Shown piece by piece: positions 44,331 to 53,090 of a stretch of 64,000 bases of DNA. This stretch comes from Verrucomicrobiia bacterium. GTDB taxonomy: Bacteria; Verrucomicrobiota; Verrucomicrobiia; Limisphaerales; JADLHS01. The notes beneath the pieces were generated by a model. It saw only the letters and a list, made by a program, of their open reading frames with translations, did not search any database and was not told where the DNA came from. The stretch spans positions 91,411-155,410 of the forward strand of contig WYBW01000020.1 in the NCBI GenBank assembly GCA_011525685.1, written 5' to 3'. The stretch's first letter is position 1. Each line of letters starts with the position of its first letter. The translations under genes were made by a program, and so were the position numbers.

Positions 44331-45302
44331 ATGACCATCACCGAACTGCTCGAATCCGTCCGTCGCGTGGAGGTGCGCACCAACCGGCTCGTCAACGACA
44401 CGATGGTGGGCGCGTATCTCAGCCATTTCCGCGGACGCGGCATGGACTTCGAGGAGTTGCGCGAATACATCCCCGGCGACGACGTGCGCGACATTGACTG
44501 GAACGTCACCAACCGCATGGGCCGCCCGTTCGTGAAGCGGTTTCGCGAAGAGCGCGAACTGGCGATGGTGCTGGCGATGGATGTTTCCGCCTCCTCGGCC
44601 TTCGGTTCGACCCAGCGCACGAAGCGCGAGTTTGCCGCGGAAATCGCCGGCACCCTGGCCTTTTCCGCCACGCGCAGCAGCGACAAGGTCGCGTTGCTGT
44701 TGTTCTCCGACGAGGTGGAACTCTTCCTGCCGCCGCGCAAAGGGCGTCGGCACATTCTGCGTCTGATTCGGGAGATGCTTCATTGCCGGCCGAAGCATCG
44801 CGGCACGAACATTCCCGCGGCGCTCACGTTTCTGAATCACGTCCTGCATCGTCGCTCAATTGTTTTTCTGCTCACGGACTTTTTGCACAGTTTCGGCGAA
44901 AGCAAGACAGGCAGTCCTCTGCCCGACGCCGTCAACCCTTTGACCGACGGCACGCATGGAGTGACGCGCTCCACCAACCGCGACGTCATCCAGGAAATCG
45001 GCCTGACCAACGCGCGGCACGACCTCGTCTGCGTGCATTTGCATGATCCGCGCGAAAGCGCACTGCCACCGGCCGGCTTGTTGACCATCGAAGACGCCGA
45101 AACCGGCGAATTGCTCGAACTGGATTCCAGCCGCAGCGCCGTGCGGCAACAATTCGCCGCCACGAACGCCGAACGACTGGCCGAACTGGACCGCGCCCTG
45201 CGTCATGCCGGCGTGGACACCTTGCGCCTGAGCACCGCCGAGCCCTTCGCCTTCACCCTCCAGAGATTCTTTGAACTTCGGCGCGGCAGGAGGCGGGGAT
45301 GA
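44331..45302 (+). CDS. DUF58 family protein of the MoxR/Bat operon (complete copy)
   Basis: 323 residues. YLSHFRGRGMDFEELREYIP, then GDDVRDIDWNVTNRMGRPFV, is the DUF58 signature, followed by a vWA-like core with LAMDVSASSAFGS. It is cytoplasmic, with no membrane helix, and presumably works with MoxR on the downstream vWA proteins. It is the intact member of three copies of this 5' end (42825, 43505, 44331). The ATG at 44331 is fixed by the shared MTITELLESVRR start. Its stop overlaps the next start (ATGA, 45299-45302). Confidence 0.95.
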   Translation: MTITELLESVRRVEVRTNRLVNDTMVGAYLSHFRGRGMDFEELREYIPGDDVRDIDWNVTNRMGRPFVKRFREERELAMVLAMDVSASSAFGSTQRTKREFAAEIAGTLAFSATRSSDKVALLLFSDEVELFLPPRKGRRHILRLIREMLHCRPKHRGTNIPAALTFLNHVLHRRSIVFLLTDFLHSFGESKTGSPLPDAVNPLTDGTHGVTRSTNRDVIQEIGLTNARHDLVCVHLHDPRESALPPAGLLTIEDAETGELLELDSSRSAVRQQFAATNAERLAELDRALRHAGVDTLRLSTAEPFAFTLQRFFELRRGRRRG

Positions 45303-46096
45303 GGGGTCAAAGTCCGAAGTCCGAAATCCGAAAGGGGAAGTCCGAAGGACCGGCGCCGCGTCCGTTTCGAGTTTCAGGAAAACGCGGCCGGCTCCATCGG
45401 GTCATGCGAATGCAAGGAGGAATTTCGCCGGGTGGAGCGGACGAAGTTGAAGCCAGGCGCGACGCCTGTCCTGCCAGATGGACGTGGGCAGTCTGCATGG
45501 CGTTATTTGGCCTGAGTACTTTGATCGGTAGCGCAGCGGAGTCGGCCGAGGGCGGGCAGGACGCTTTCAAACTCCGTCCACCGCACGAGGAACTCCCGCC
45601 GACCTATTGGGAACAATATGGCGCGTGGACGGTCGTGGGCATCGTCATGCTGCTTCTGCTTGTGGGCGCGGCGCTGTGGTGGATGCTGCGACCGAAACCG
45701 GTCGTCCCCGAGCCCATTGAAGTCCTCGCCCGCAGGGAACTGGAAGCCCTGCGCCAACGTGTCGAAGACGGTCAGGTGTTGAGCCAGATTTCGCGCGTGG
45801 TGAGAGGTTATGTCGCGGGAGCTTTCCAGTTGCCGCCGGGTGAAATGACGACGTCGGAGTTTTGTCGGGCCGTTGCCGGGCACGAGAAAATTGGACCCGA
45901 GCTGGCAGCGCACGTGAGCGACTTCCTGCGCCGATGCGACGAACTCAAGTTCTCGCCCGCCGGCCCGCCGCTGCCGATTGGCGCCGCGGCCCGCGCGCTG
46001 GAACTGGTCGAACTTGGCGAGGCGCGACGTGCCTGGCTGGGGCAACAGCAGACCGCAACCCCGACTTCGGTGGCTCGACCGATCACCCACTCATGA
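45299..46096 (+). CDS. DUF4381-like membrane protein of the Bat operon with repeat-derived N-terminus
   Basis: 265 residues if the overlapping ATG at 45299 is used. The first 65 residues are largely repeat sequence: heptamer-coded PKSEIRKGKSEG and a single family A arm coding EARRDACPA. Conserved-looking sequence begins around the ATG at 45497 with MALFGLSTLIGSAAES, then ELPPTYWEQYGAWTVVGIVM, a membrane helix, and the cytoplasmic part VLARRELEALRQRVEDGQVL, TTSEFCRAVAGHE typical of DUF4381 proteins in this operon. So either the signal peptide now carries a long leader, or translation starts internally. Its 3' end overlaps the next gene (ATGA). Confidence 0.75.
   Translation: MRGQSPKSEIRKGKSEGPAPRPFRVSGKRGRLHRVMRMQGGISPGGADEVEARRDACPARWTWAVCMALFGLSTLIGSAAESAEGGQDAFKLRPPHEELPPTYWEQYGAWTVVGIVMLLLLVGAALWWMLRPKPVVPEPIEVLARRELEALRQRVEDGQVLSQISRVVRGYVAGAFQLPPGEMTTSEFCRAVAGHEKIGPELAAHVSDFLRRCDELKFSPAGPPLPIGAAARALELVELGEARRAWLGQQQTATPTSVARPITHS
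45311..45347. repeat. Heptamer repeat at a gene start (AAGTCCG/AATCCGA type)
   Basis: Four to five imperfect 7-base units (AGTCCGA, AATCCGA) immediately after the start codon region of the DUF4381-like gene. The same kind of array occurs at 48277-48315. Confidence 0.8.
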
Positions 46097-47133
46097 ACAG
46101 CCACTTCGAGTTTGAACATCCGTGGGCGCTGGCCTTGCTGGCGTTGCTGCCGGTTTACATGTTTCTGCGCGGAAGGGTGGGCAAACACTCGGCGCTGCGT
46201 TTTCCGAGCGCGGACATCGCCCGCGCGGCAGGCGCCACGGCCCGGGCGGCGGCGGGACGGTTGTTAATGTTTCTGCGGCTGTTGACGGTGGCGCTGTGCA
46301 TCATCGCGCTGGCCGGGCCGCGTTTTGCCAACGACCGCACCGAGACGCAGGCCAGCGGCGTGGACATCATGCTGGTGCTGGATTTGTCGTGGTCCATGAT
46401 GGCGCTGGACATGAGCGGGCCGGGCGAACGGGTGACGCGGTTCGACATTGCCTCGCGGGTCCTGGAGGACTTCATCCGCAAGCGGCCCAATGATCGCATC
46501 GGCCTGGTGGTGTTTTCAGCCGTTCCTTATCTTGCCAGCCCGCTGACCCTGAATCACGAATGGTTGATGGACAACCTCCGGCGACTGCACATCGGCATGA
46601 TCCGCGAACTGGGCACGGCCATCGGTGACGCCACCGCCGCCGCCGCCAAACGATTGAAGTCAGCCAAGGACAGCAAGAGCCGCATCATCATCCTGCTGAC
46701 TGACGGCGACAATAATCGGGGCGAAATAGATCCCGTGCCCGCCGCGCAACTGGCCACCGCGCTCGGGGCAAAAATCTACACAATCGGCATCGGCGTCGAA
46801 GAGCCCTGCCAGTTGCCCGAGTTCAACCCGGCCACCGGCAAACTGCTGCTCGACGCCGGCGGCAACGTCCGCTGGACGCTGACGCTGCAACCGGCCAATT
46901 ACAACGTCCTCAACCGGATGTCCGCCCTCTCCAACGCCAAGTCGTATCGCGCCAAGAACCTGCGGGAGTTGCAGAGCATCTACGATGAAATTGACCGGCT
47001 CGAAAAGACCGAGGTCAAACTCCGTCGCTACACCATCCATACCCCGCTCTTTCAATGGCCGTTGCTGACGGCGTTTGCGTTGCTGGCGCTGGAACTGGCG
47101 ATGGCCAACACGCGTTATCGGAGGGTGCCGTGA
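46093..47133 (+). CDS. BatA-like von Willebrand factor A membrane protein
   Basis: 346 residues. Two N-terminal membrane helices (LALLALLPVYMFLRG; MFLRLLTVALCIIALAGPRF) flank a short loop. The vWA domain has a full MIDAS: DLSWSM at residues 97-102, then a conserved threonine region in RELGTAIGDATAAAAKRL and the aspartate in IIILLTDGDNNRG. A C-terminal membrane helix (LFQWPLLTAFALLALELAM) closes the protein. BatA-type proteins display a metal-binding vWA domain in the periplasm and are partners of MoxR. Start fixed by ATGA overlap at 46093-46096. Confidence 0.95.
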   Translation: MNSHFEFEHPWALALLALLPVYMFLRGRVGKHSALRFPSADIARAAGATARAAAGRLLMFLRLLTVALCIIALAGPRFANDRTETQASGVDIMLVLDLSWSMMALDMSGPGERVTRFDIASRVLEDFIRKRPNDRIGLVVFSAVPYLASPLTLNHEWLMDNLRRLHIGMIRELGTAIGDATAAAAKRLKSAKDSKSRIIILLTDGDNNRGEIDPVPAAQLATALGAKIYTIGIGVEEPCQLPEFNPATGKLLLDAGGNVRWTLTLQPANYNVLNRMSALSNAKSYRAKNLRELQSIYDEIDRLEKTEVKLRRYTIHTPLFQWPLLTAFALLALELAMANTRYRRVP

Positions 47134-47242
47134 AAACCTGGGAGTCCATGCGCACGGCCGGTCTGCGCAACACGCAACACGCGACAGCATCGGTGGAATT
47201 TGTTGGGGGTTGCGTGATCTGTGTTAACTGTCGGAACAACCT

Positions 47243-48268
47243 ATGAGTTTCGCCAATCCACATTTCGCCGAACCGCAATGGCTCTGGCTGGCGGTGTTGG
47301 GCCCGCTCGCGCTGGTGATTTTGCTGCGTTACGCGGCCGAGGCGCGGCGGCGACAACTCTCCACCCTGGCCGACCCGGGGTTTCTAATGGAACTAACCCG
47401 CTCGCACAGTCGGGTGCGCCGGGCGGTGAAGAACTTGATGCTGGTGCTGGCGGTGGCCGGGATGGGTGTCGCTCTCGCCCGGCCGCAATGGGGGGTCCGC
47501 GAACTGTCCGGCCAGTCGTTGGGCGAGGACATCGTGTTTGCGGTGGATTGCTCGCGCAGCATGTTGGCGACGGACGTGTCGCCGAACCGGCTGGAGCGGT
47601 CCAAGATGGCCGTGCTCGATTTTGTGCGCCGCCACGGGCGCGGGCGCGTGGGCCTGGTCGCGTTTGCCGGCCAGGCGTTCCTGCAATGCCCGTTGACTTT
47701 CGATTACGGCGCGTTCGAGGACGCCTTGCGGATGTTGGACGAGCGCACCATTCCGGTCGGCGGAACGGACATCGGCCGCGCCCTGGACGAATCGTTCCGC
47801 GCGATGGAAAAGGCCGACCGGCGCAAAGTGGTGGTGCTGCTGACCGACGGCGAGGACCTCGAGAACTCCGGCGTGCGCGTGGCGCAAACGCTGGCGGAGC
47901 AGGGGGTGGTGGTCTTTGCCGTAGGCGTGGGGACGGAGGCCGGCGCCGAAATCCAGGTCTTGAATGAACAGGGCCAGATGGATTTCGTGCGGGATGCCCG
48001 CGGTCAACCGGTACGCAGTCGCCTCGATGAAGCCAGCCTGCGCAAGATCGCGGAAGCCACCAAGGGCGGCTACTTTCCCCTGGGACCACTGGGCGAAGGG
48101 CTGACCCGCATCCGACTGCTGGTCGGCAGCGCGGAGTTCACCTCCGGGCCGGCACCGGTGCGGCGACTGGGAGTGGACCGTTTCCACGTGCCCATTGCGA
48201 TTGTGCTGGGATTGCTGGTTGTGGAATCCTTGCTGGGAACACGGCGGCGCACGAATGACGATGATTAA
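47243..48268 (+). CDS. BatB-like von Willebrand factor A membrane protein
   Basis: 341 residues, paralogue of the preceding gene. N-terminal helices (LWLAVLGPLALVILLRYAAE; LMLVLAVAGMGVALARPQWG), MIDAS DCSRSM near residue 102, VGGTDIGRALDESF and VVLLTDGEDLENSG completing the metal site, and a final helix (VPIAIVLGLLVVESLLG). It probably forms a complex with the BatA-like protein and the downstream TPR and BatD proteins. The 109 bases before it contain no repeat. Confidence 0.95.
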   Translation: MSFANPHFAEPQWLWLAVLGPLALVILLRYAAEARRRQLSTLADPGFLMELTRSHSRVRRAVKNLMLVLAVAGMGVALARPQWGVRELSGQSLGEDIVFAVDCSRSMLATDVSPNRLERSKMAVLDFVRRHGRGRVGLVAFAGQAFLQCPLTFDYGAFEDALRMLDERTIPVGGTDIGRALDESFRAMEKADRRKVVVLLTDGEDLENSGVRVAQTLAEQGVVVFAVGVGTEAGAEIQVLNEQGQMDFVRDARGQPVRSRLDEASLRKIAEATKGGYFPLGPLGEGLTRIRLLVGSAEFTSGPAPVRRLGVDRFHVPIAIVLGLLVVESLLGTRRRTNDDD

Positions 48269-48274
48269 CGACCC

Positions 48275-49318
48275 ATGAAGTCTGAAATCCGAAATCCGAA
48301 ATCCGAAATCCGAAGAGTCGGTGCGGGCCGAATTGCTTCCTCGTTCGCGGCTCTCACGCGGTTGGGCATTCACACCGGCTTGGCAGGATCATTCGTCCTT
48401 GCGTTAACCCTGGTCCTGGACCTGTCCGCCGCCACTTCAGAATCCACCGCGCGCACGAACGCAACCGGGGTCGCGCCCGAGAAACCGCCCGTGACCGCCA
48501 GGGATTTCTTCAACACCGGCACCCGGCGGTTGCAGGAAGGGAAACTGCGCGAGGCCGAGGCTGCCCTGCAAGCCGCGCTCGCCCGGCAGGACGAACGCGT
48601 TCAGCCCGTGTCGCTCTACAACCTGGGTCAGGTTCGCTTCGCGCAGGGCCTGGAGGAGTTGAAAAAGTCACTCGCCGCGGGACCGGTGGCCGCGCGGGGC
48701 CGGGCGGCCAATCAGCGCGGCGACCAGGCCATCAAACAGGCCGGCGAGGCGCTGGCCAGCCGCGACATTCAGAAAATGATCGCCGCCTATCTGAACGGCC
48801 GCGGCTCGCGCCGCGAACTGCGGACTGCCGGCGAGGCCGTGCGCAAGGCGTTGGAGCTGCACGGCGCCGCTCTGCGCCGCTGGGAGCGGGCACTGGGTGA
48901 TTTTCAAAGCGCGGTCGAGCTGAATCCGCGCGATGCCGACGCGCAGTACAACGTCGAGGTGGTGGAACGAGCCATCGCCGCGCTGATTGACAGCATCCGC
49001 GAAATGCAACAGGCGGCCATGGGCATGGGCGAGCGCCGCGAAGAATTGGGCGAACAACTCAAGCAACTCCGCGGACAAATCCCGGCGCCCCTTATGCCGC
49101 CCGGCGCGGCGGGTGAGGAGGAGGACGAAGAAGGACGTCCGTGGGAACCCAGGGAAGGCGATCAGGAAGGCCCTTCGCGCGAGGGCGAGGAAGTCAGCCT
49201 TTCGCCCGAGGAAGCCGGCTGGTTGCTGGAAGGATTCCGCCTGGACGGCGAGCGGCGATTGCCCATGGGCCAGGGCGAGCAGGGTCAACCCAGAACCCGG
49301 GGCGGACGGAACTGGTGA
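48275..49318 (+). CDS. TPR protein of the Bat operon (BatC-like)
   Basis: 347 residues. The first 15 residues are encoded by heptamer repeats (KSEIRNPKSEIRR), followed by a signal peptide (LAGSFVLALTLVLDLSAATS). TPR units follow: FFNTGTRRLQEGKLREAEAA, PVSLYNLGQVRFAQGLEELK and DFQSAVELNPRDADAQYNVE. The C-terminal third is very acidic and Pro/Gly-rich (EEEDEEGRPWEPREGDQEGP). The TPR part should bind the vWA proteins in the periplasm. The ATG at 48275 is itself within a few bases of the repeat array. Confidence 0.85.
   Translation: MKSEIRNPKSEIRRVGAGRIASSFAALTRLGIHTGLAGSFVLALTLVLDLSAATSESTARTNATGVAPEKPPVTARDFFNTGTRRLQEGKLREAEAALQAALARQDERVQPVSLYNLGQVRFAQGLEELKKSLAAGPVAARGRAANQRGDQAIKQAGEALASRDIQKMIAAYLNGRGSRRELRTAGEAVRKALELHGAALRRWERALGDFQSAVELNPRDADAQYNVEVVERAIAALIDSIREMQQAAMGMGERREELGEQLKQLRGQIPAPLMPPGAAGEEEDEEGRPWEPREGDQEGPSREGEEVSLSPEEAGWLLEGFRLDGERRLPMGQGEQGQPRTRGGRNW
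48277..48315. repeat. Heptamer tandem repeat (AATCCGA) inside a start region
   Basis: GAAGTCTGAAATCCGAAATC and onward: about five units of a 7-base repeat, four of them perfect. It starts two bases after the ATG of the TPR gene and codes for SEIRNPKSEIR. Because seven is not a multiple of three, gain or loss of one unit would shift the frame. Confidence 0.9.
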
Positions 49319-49342
49319 CGTTTGCGCCGAAGGAGTGTTGCG

Positions 49343-51286
49343 TTGAGGAAACATCGAACATCGAACATCGAACATCGAGCACGGCATCTGCGCCGGGTAA
49401 ACGTGGGCTGCGCTATCAGTAATCTGCTCTGGCGAACGGGGTCTTTGGTCTTACTCGCCACAGGCATCACCAGTCAGGCCCAATTGATTCGCGCTCCGCA
49501 GTCGGACCCGCTGAGTCAGCTCATGGTGACCCAGCCCTCCATCGAGATCGCTTCCAACGTCGTGGCGGTGGCCTCATTTGATCCGCCGGTAATCCGGGTT
49601 GGCGAGCTGGCCATTTATCGCGTCACGTTCAACGCCCTCGAGGAGTCCATCACCTGGCCGGAAGACGTCCCCGCTCCCATGCAACTCGAAGTCCGCCTGA
49701 GCGCGCGCGGCCAGGTTTTCCAACATGCCGGCAATCAATTGAAACCGCTGACCACCATCAATCATCATGTGCGCGCCTCCGCGACCGGATCGTTCACGCT
49801 GCCGGAGTTCACGGTGGAGGTTTATGGCCGCCCTGTCACGGTGCCGGCGACGCGGCTGGAAGTCGTGGCCGCCACGGCGACCGGCCTGCCCACGGCCCAA
49901 AGGTTGGTGCTGCAGATGTCGGAGACCAACGCCTACGCGGGCCAGCCTCTCGCGGCGCGCGTGTTGATGCCGGGTTCCATTTCCAATGTCGTGCAGGGCC
50001 TGCAAAACGTGAAGTTGAATGGCGACGGCTTTCTGGTGGACCAGTCGGTGACGCGCCAGAGCATCACCACCATGCCCATTGGCGGCCGCAGCGCCCCGGT
50101 CTATGTGTATGAAACCGTGCTGACCCCGCTGGTGTCGGGCAAAGTGGAGGTTTCCGCGCAGGGCTTCACCCTTGGCCAACGCTTCAACACGCCGATCCTC
50201 ATTCCCGGCCAGGCAAGCCCTTTGATGCCGTTCGGCGGCCCGCCCCAAAACGTGTTGCTCGACTCCGACCCGGTCACGCTCAACGTCCGGCCGTTGCCGC
50301 GCTCGGGCACCTTGCCGGGCTTCACCGGGGTGGTGGGTCAATTCGCGATGGATCCGCCGCTTTTGGGCACGAATCGCGTGCGGCTGGGCGACTCGGTGAA
50401 TCTGGCGGTCACCTTCCGTGGCGACGGGCATCTGGTTCGTTTCGTTCCGCCGCGCCCGCCGGTGGTGCGCAACTGGCAGATCTCCGACGCGGCCCGCGGC
50501 GGCGCCCTCCTGGTAAACCGACCCGGCCTGCCGCCACCCGTGCCCGGCAGTTTCGTGACGTTCACCTACACCCTGACGCCGCTCACGACCGCCGTGCAGG
50601 CCACACCCGCCATCCCGTTCAGTTACTTTGACCCGAAACGCGGTGAGTACGTGGACCTGACGATTCCCTCACTGCCCGTCACGGTGTTGCCGGGCGTGGC
50701 CACGACACCGGAAGCGGAACTCGCGGCGGACAGCGTCCCAACCGAAATCGAGGGACCGGGCGAGGAGGAAAAATTGGTTCTCAGCGGTCTGGCCGCGTCG
50801 CCAGGCCGCGTCGCCGCCGGCCTGGTGCCCCTTCAACAGCAGGGCTGGTTTATGGGCGTGCAAAGCTTGCCGGTGCTGGGGTTCGCCGCGCTGTGGGCGT
50901 GGGACCGCCGTCGCCGCTATCTCGAACAGCATCCCGACGTCGTGCGCCGTCGTGAGGCCCGGCGGGCGTTGCGGCGCGAGCGGCGGGAATTGGAGCGGGC
51001 CTTCCGAGCGGGCGACCGACTCCGCTACGCGAAGGTCGCCGTCCGCGCCATGCGCGTGGCCTGTGCGCCGCATTATCCGGCCGAACCCCGGGCACTGGTC
51101 TGCCGGGACGTTTTGGAATCGCTCCCCGAAGCGGAGCGCGCCGGCCGCACAGGCGAAGTCGTGCGCCGATTCTTCGGCTTGGTGGACGAATCCATTTTCT
51201 CCGCCACCGGCGCCCATGGCGACGGACTGCTCGCGCTGCGACCGGAACTGGACCAACTGCTGGCGAAACTGGAGGCAAGGTTGTGA
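49343..51286 (+). CDS. BatD family protein
   Basis: About 647 residues. The TTG at 49343 is preceded by AAGGAG seven bases upstream and is chosen over the TTG at 49322. The leader contains repeat-coded RTSNIEHRARH before a signal peptide (NLLWRTGSLVLLATGITSQA). The extracytoplasmic part shows BatD features: FDPPVIRVGELAIYRVTFNA, ASATGSFTLPEFTVEVYGRP, RVRLGDSVNLAVTFRGDGHL and FVTFTYTLTPLTTAVQATPA, tandem Ig-like oxygen-tolerance domains. One membrane helix (FMGVQSLPVLGFAALWAWDR) and an Arg-rich cytoplasmic tail with DUF-like helices follow. It likely stabilises the vWA/TPR complex in the envelope. Confidence 0.9.
   Translation: MRKHRTSNIEHRARHLRRVNVGCAISNLLWRTGSLVLLATGITSQAQLIRAPQSDPLSQLMVTQPSIEIASNVVAVASFDPPVIRVGELAIYRVTFNALEESITWPEDVPAPMQLEVRLSARGQVFQHAGNQLKPLTTINHHVRASATGSFTLPEFTVEVYGRPVTVPATRLEVVAATATGLPTAQRLVLQMSETNAYAGQPLAARVLMPGSISNVVQGLQNVKLNGDGFLVDQSVTRQSITTMPIGGRSAPVYVYETVLTPLVSGKVEVSAQGFTLGQRFNTPILIPGQASPLMPFGGPPQNVLLDSDPVTLNVRPLPRSGTLPGFTGVVGQFAMDPPLLGTNRVRLGDSVNLAVTFRGDGHLVRFVPPRPPVVRNWQISDAARGGALLVNRPGLPPPVPGSFVTFTYTLTPLTTAVQATPAIPFSYFDPKRGEYVDLTIPSLPVTVLPGVATTPEAELAADSVPTEIEGPGEEEKLVLSGLAASPGRVAAGLVPLQQQGWFMGVQSLPVLGFAALWAWDRRRRYLEQHPDVVRRREARRALRRERRELERAFRAGDRLRYAKVAVRAMRVACAPHYPAEPRALVCRDVLESLPEAERAGRTGEVVRRFFGLVDESIFSATGAHGDGLLALRPELDQLLAKLEARL
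49349..49380. repeat. Heptamer tandem repeat (ACATCGA) at the start of the BatD gene
   Basis: Four units of ACATCGA starting six bases after the TTG start codon; codes for RTSNIEHR. The sequence unit differs from the AATCCGA arrays but has the same period and the same position relative to the start codon. Confidence 0.9.
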
Positions 51287-52113
51287 GCCGGACGGAAAGA
51301 CGTCGCAGACCGAACGCTGATCTCCGTGCTTCCCATGGCCGGGTTGCGACAACTGCGGGGGACTTGCCTGTCTGGGGCCGCAAATGGCTGATTGGTTTTT
51401 CGCTTCCCGCGTTTCTCTGCCTTTGCGCGTTGTCGGCAAATGCCACGACCACGAACCTGTTCCGCGCGGGCGTGGAGGCTTACCACGCGGGAGAGTTCGC
51501 GCCGGCTGCCCAGGCGTTTCGGGAAGCGGCGGCAATGCAACCCGCGTCGGGGACGCTGCAAAATCTGGGCAACGCGGAATGGCAACTCGGACGAATCGGG
51601 GAGGCGGTTCTGGCCTGGGAGCAGGCCCTGTGGTTGAACCCGTTCGACGCAAATGCGCGCCACAACCTGCGCTTCGCCCGCCGGGCGACGCAGCTCGACA
51701 CCCCGCAGTTGCATTGGTACGAGATCGCCTCAAGCTGGCTGCCACCGGATTGGTGGGCCTGGATTGCGGGCGGCAGTCTGTGGCTGGTGGTGGGCATGAT
51801 CACGCTGCCCGGGATCCTGCGCTGGCGCAGAGCCACCTGGCACCAGGCCGTGGCGGCGCTGGCGCTGGGCATTCTGCTCCTGAGCATCCCGGCGCACTTG
51901 GGAGTTCTGACCCGCACCCGGCTGGGCTTCGTGCTCCAGAAAGACACACCCTTGCGACTGACCCCGACCACCGAGGGCGAAGCGGTGACCCGGCTGGCCG
52001 CGGGCGAACCGGCCCGTTGGTTGCGCACCCGGGGAAATTTTCTTTTCATCCGCACCAACCGCAGCGCGGGCTGGATTCAGCGTGAGGAGCTCGGCTTGAT
52101 TTGCGCCAGGTGA
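51283..52113 (+). CDS. BatE-like protein (TPR, membrane helices, SH3-like tail)
   Basis: 276 residues beginning at a GTG that overlaps the BatD stop (GTGA). A signal or membrane segment (LIGFSLPAFLCLCALSANAT) is followed by TPRs (AGVEAYHAGEFAPAAQAFRE; TLQNLGNAEWQLGRIGEAVL), two membrane helices (WIAGGSLWLVVGMITLPGIL; AVAALALGILLLSIPAHLGV) and an SH3b-like domain (PLRLTPTTEGEAVTRLAAGE; RTNRSAGWIQREELGLI). This is the usual last Bat gene, combining protein-binding modules on both ends of the membrane part. Confidence 0.9.
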   Translation: MSRTERRRRPNADLRASHGRVATTAGDLPVWGRKWLIGFSLPAFLCLCALSANATTTNLFRAGVEAYHAGEFAPAAQAFREAAAMQPASGTLQNLGNAEWQLGRIGEAVLAWEQALWLNPFDANARHNLRFARRATQLDTPQLHWYEIASSWLPPDWWAWIAGGSLWLVVGMITLPGILRWRRATWHQAVAALALGILLLSIPAHLGVLTRTRLGFVLQKDTPLRLTPTTEGEAVTRLAAGEPARWLRTRGNFLFIRTNRSAGWIQREELGLICAR

Positions 52114-52262
52114 TTCGCCTGGAATCAATCGCCGCCAAGTCACTTGATCATTGCACCCAGCTCGGGACGACAACCTCAAGGCGTTTGCCTGCGGCTGTCA
52201 TCCCCGCCAGACAAAATTCCTGTAAAACCGGCCTTGGCTGATGCGATGGTTCTCTCGTAACG

Positions 52263-52907
52263 GTGAAGTCTGACTCCATCCAGAATCCGGATGAACTGCT
52301 GCCCACGCGGCGGTCGTTGATCGAGCGCCTGCGTGATCTCGATGATCAGCCAAGCTGGCGCGAGTTCTTCGACACGTACTGGAAGCTCATTTACGGCGCC
52401 GCGCTACGGGCCGGCTTGAGCGACCAGGAAGCCGAGGATGTGGTTCAGGAGACCGTCATTGGGGTGGCGCGCAAGATGCCGGATTTCAAATACGACCCCG
52501 GCGTGTGCTCGTTCAAAGGCTGGCTCATGCATGTGACCCGCTGCCGCATCGCCGACCGCTTCCGCCGTCGCCGGCCACAGAATGTTCCCCTCGTCACACC
52601 GTCAGCGGAAACCACGACCGAAACCAGCCTCAATCTGCCTGATCCCACGGCGGATGTGCTGGAAACGATCTGGAACGAGGAATGGCGGAAGAACATTGTG
52701 GACGTGGCGATGGAACGCGTCCGGCGTCGGGCGGACCCGGGGCACTACCAGATTTTCCATCTGCACGCCGTCAAGGGTCTGAGCGTGCGCGACGTCGCCA
52801 AACTCACCGGCGCGAGCCTGCCGAAAGTTTACGTCACCTATCACCGCATTGCCAACCTGGTGAAAGCCGAGGTCCGCCGGCTTGAACAAACTGCCGCCCA
52901 TGCCTGA
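52263..52907 (+). CDS. ECF RNA polymerase sigma factor
   Basis: 214 residues from a GTG. Region 2: SWREFFDTYWKLIYGAALRA and QEAEDVVQETVIGVARKMPD; the W-R-E-F-F-x-x-Y-W start marks a group common in Verrucomicrobia. Region 4 helix-turn-helix: GLSVRDVAKLTGASLPKVYV, then RIANLVKAEVRRLE. A kinase-WD40 gene follows on the same strand after 812 bases of repeats, repeating the sigma/kinase pairing seen at 6.7-11.7 kb. The two sigma factors are not close paralogues. Confidence 0.94.
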   Translation: MKSDSIQNPDELLPTRRSLIERLRDLDDQPSWREFFDTYWKLIYGAALRAGLSDQEAEDVVQETVIGVARKMPDFKYDPGVCSFKGWLMHVTRCRIADRFRRRRPQNVPLVTPSAETTTETSLNLPDPTADVLETIWNEEWRKNIVDVAMERVRRRADPGHYQIFHLHAVKGLSVRDVAKLTGASLPKVYVTYHRIANLVKAEVRRLEQTAAHA

Positions 52908-52930
52908 GCCGTTTCTATTCGGTCCGAATT

Positions 52931-53090
52931 CAACGCAAAGGCGCGAAGGCGCGAAGGCGCAAAGTGGTTCTTGCGAGATCAACTCTCGATGGGTGGCCCT
53001 TTTGCGTTCAGTAGCAGGTGAGTCCAATGATCGCCCTTCCCAGTCTATCAAACATCTTGCGCCTTTGCGGCTTTGTGGCTTGGCGTTGAG
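52931..53090. repeat. Palindromic repeat, family E (AACGCAAAGGCGC), copy 1
   Basis: Left arm 52931-52964 (CAACGCAAAGGCGCGAAGGC and onward) and right arm 53056-53090 (CTTGCGCCTTTGCGGCTTTG and onward) are inverted, with internal 9-base sub-repeats GGCGCGAA. Confidence 0.85.

Noticed and set aside
48277..49380. Heptamer arrays considered as a CRISPR-like feature
   Set aside because: Units are only seven bases, directly adjoining and without spacers, and they lie inside reading frames.
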